Assembly (NCBI GenBank): GCA_942492055.1
Contig: CALODP010000015.1
Span: forward strand, 248,001-312,000
DNA length: 64,000 nucleotides
Direction of reading: 5' to 3'
Origin: CALODP01 sp942492055
GTDB lineage: Bacteria; Bacteroidota; Ignavibacteria; Ignavibacteriales; Melioribacteraceae
How positions within the stretch are numbered: the first letter of the stretch is position 1; each line of letters opens with the position of its first letter. The translations under genes were made by a program, and so were the position numbers. Of this stretch, positions 63,522 to 64,000 are shown in pieces. Below the pieces are notes generated by a model. It did no database searches. It was not told where the DNA came from and saw only the letters and a program-made list of their open reading frames with translations.

Positions 63522-64000
63522 TTAATTCTCCGTTGTGATTTTTATAGTCTTAGTGATTTTTGAGAAAAGAAACACATATGCAATAATAACAATAAATAGA
63601 ACAAAGAGCTGATACATAAGTTCTCCGTTAAAGAGAGACTGATAATTCCACAAAAAATGCATTGCTACTGCATAGAAAAATCCTATCAACATTGTTAGAA
63701 TTCTTTTTTCAGAAAAAAAGCACAATGCTATTGTTCCGGTGAGAAACGTGTGTATTATTATTGTAAAAGAATTTCCTAGCAAAAAGGAGGTAAGTTCAAA
63801 TGCGGAAAAGTCTGTTGTTAGCATTCGAATAATATATTCCGTAATTCCGAAGCCTAGTCCGGATATTATTCCGGAAAAGATAAAATTACCTTTAGGATAA
63901 TATCTGAAAGTCATTATGATCAGTAGAAATGATGCTTTCGCAAATTCTTCGATAGACGGAATAGTAGGTGTCAAATTATTGTCGGCTTCGAACAACTTTG
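63522..64000 (-). CDS. PrsW-like intramembrane protease, 5' end cut by the window edge
   Basis: At least 157 residues are visible, with several hydrophobic helices and PrsW-type motifs: IEEFAK (Glu-Glu), GLGFGITEYII, HTFLTG and MHFLWNY, which would form the membrane metal site. The frame runs off the right edge; the TTG at 63995 is only the first possible start in view, so the N terminus is missing. PrsW cleaves anti-sigma factors in Bacillus; here the substrate is unknown. Confidence 0.7.
   Translation of the reverse strand, partial: KLFEADNNLTPTIPSIEEFAKASFLLIIMTFRYYPKGNFIFSGIISGLGFGITEYIIRMLTTDFSAFELTSFLLGNSFTIIIHTFLTGTIALCFFSEKRILTMLIGFFYAVAMHFLWNYQSLFNGELMYQLFVLFIVIIAYVFLFSKITKTIKITTEN

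Overview
The window looks like a piece of chromosome from a Gram-negative, AT-rich bacterium of the Fibrobacterota-Chlorobiota-Bacteroidota (FCB) group. An Ignavibacteria- or Chlorobi-like lineage is my best guess, but this is inference from gene content. The markers are a 2279-residue SprA (the type IX secretion outer-membrane pore), a PorX-type response regulator with a PglZ domain, a TonB-dependent receptor with a carboxypeptidase-like N-terminal domain, LpxH, and the hpnCDE squalene genes. Genes are dense, often overlapping by 1-17 bases, and mostly metabolic or housekeeping.

Layout. 1-706 is a gene-free edge holding a paired palindrome and a nested inverted repeat. 707-9271 carries a small lipoprotein, SufE, a nitrilase-family amidase, an SpmA-SpmB fusion, a 2-hydroxyacid dehydrogenase, alanine dehydrogenase, a CoA-transferase and a phosphatase. 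9355-20479 is a co-directional run: sprA, porX, tsaE, tsaB, a DUF1573 protein and accD. Converging on it are a cysteine desulfurase and birA. 22482-25555 is a heat-shock block (hsp20, dnaK, hsp20) with a possible sigma-54 promoter and upstream paired palindromes. 25649-26131 is an exact 21-bp-period tandem array. glgC, an M1 peptidase, lpxH, a class A penicillin-binding protein, tRNA-Leu(CAG), hpnC-hpnD-hpnE and citrate synthase follow.

37154-47722 is less ordinary. It has a membrane protein, a tiny one-helix protein and a LuxR-type response regulator with no kinase between them. Then come a 1553-residue acyl-CoA-synthetase/unknown/GNAT fusion, an unrecognised 363-residue protein, a CPBP protease, a radical SAM HemW-like protein and a YhcH-family protein. 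47735-51424 is accessory and partly decayed: REP-like palindromes, the broken tail of an Rhs protein overlapping a small membrane protein, a 53-codon ORF, and a 215-residue unknown protein preceded by a second copy of the left-edge regulatory module.

The right part has a TetR regulator with a double palindromic operator and its TonB receptor, a DUF2721 protein, a histidine kinase, and a single polypeptide joining an ECF-sigma-like region to a transmembrane FecR-like domain beside a pilin-like protein. A STAS protein and an acyl-CoA catabolism operon (acyl-CoA dehydrogenase, carboxyltransferase, meaB) with nadD and a truncated PrsW-like gene end the window.

The parts most worth following up are the three-locus paired-palindrome module, the sigma/FecR fusion, the giant synthetase-GNAT fusion, the kinase-less response-regulator cluster and the 21-bp/84-bp array. 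No CRISPR array, intact transposase, prophage or rRNA gene was seen.
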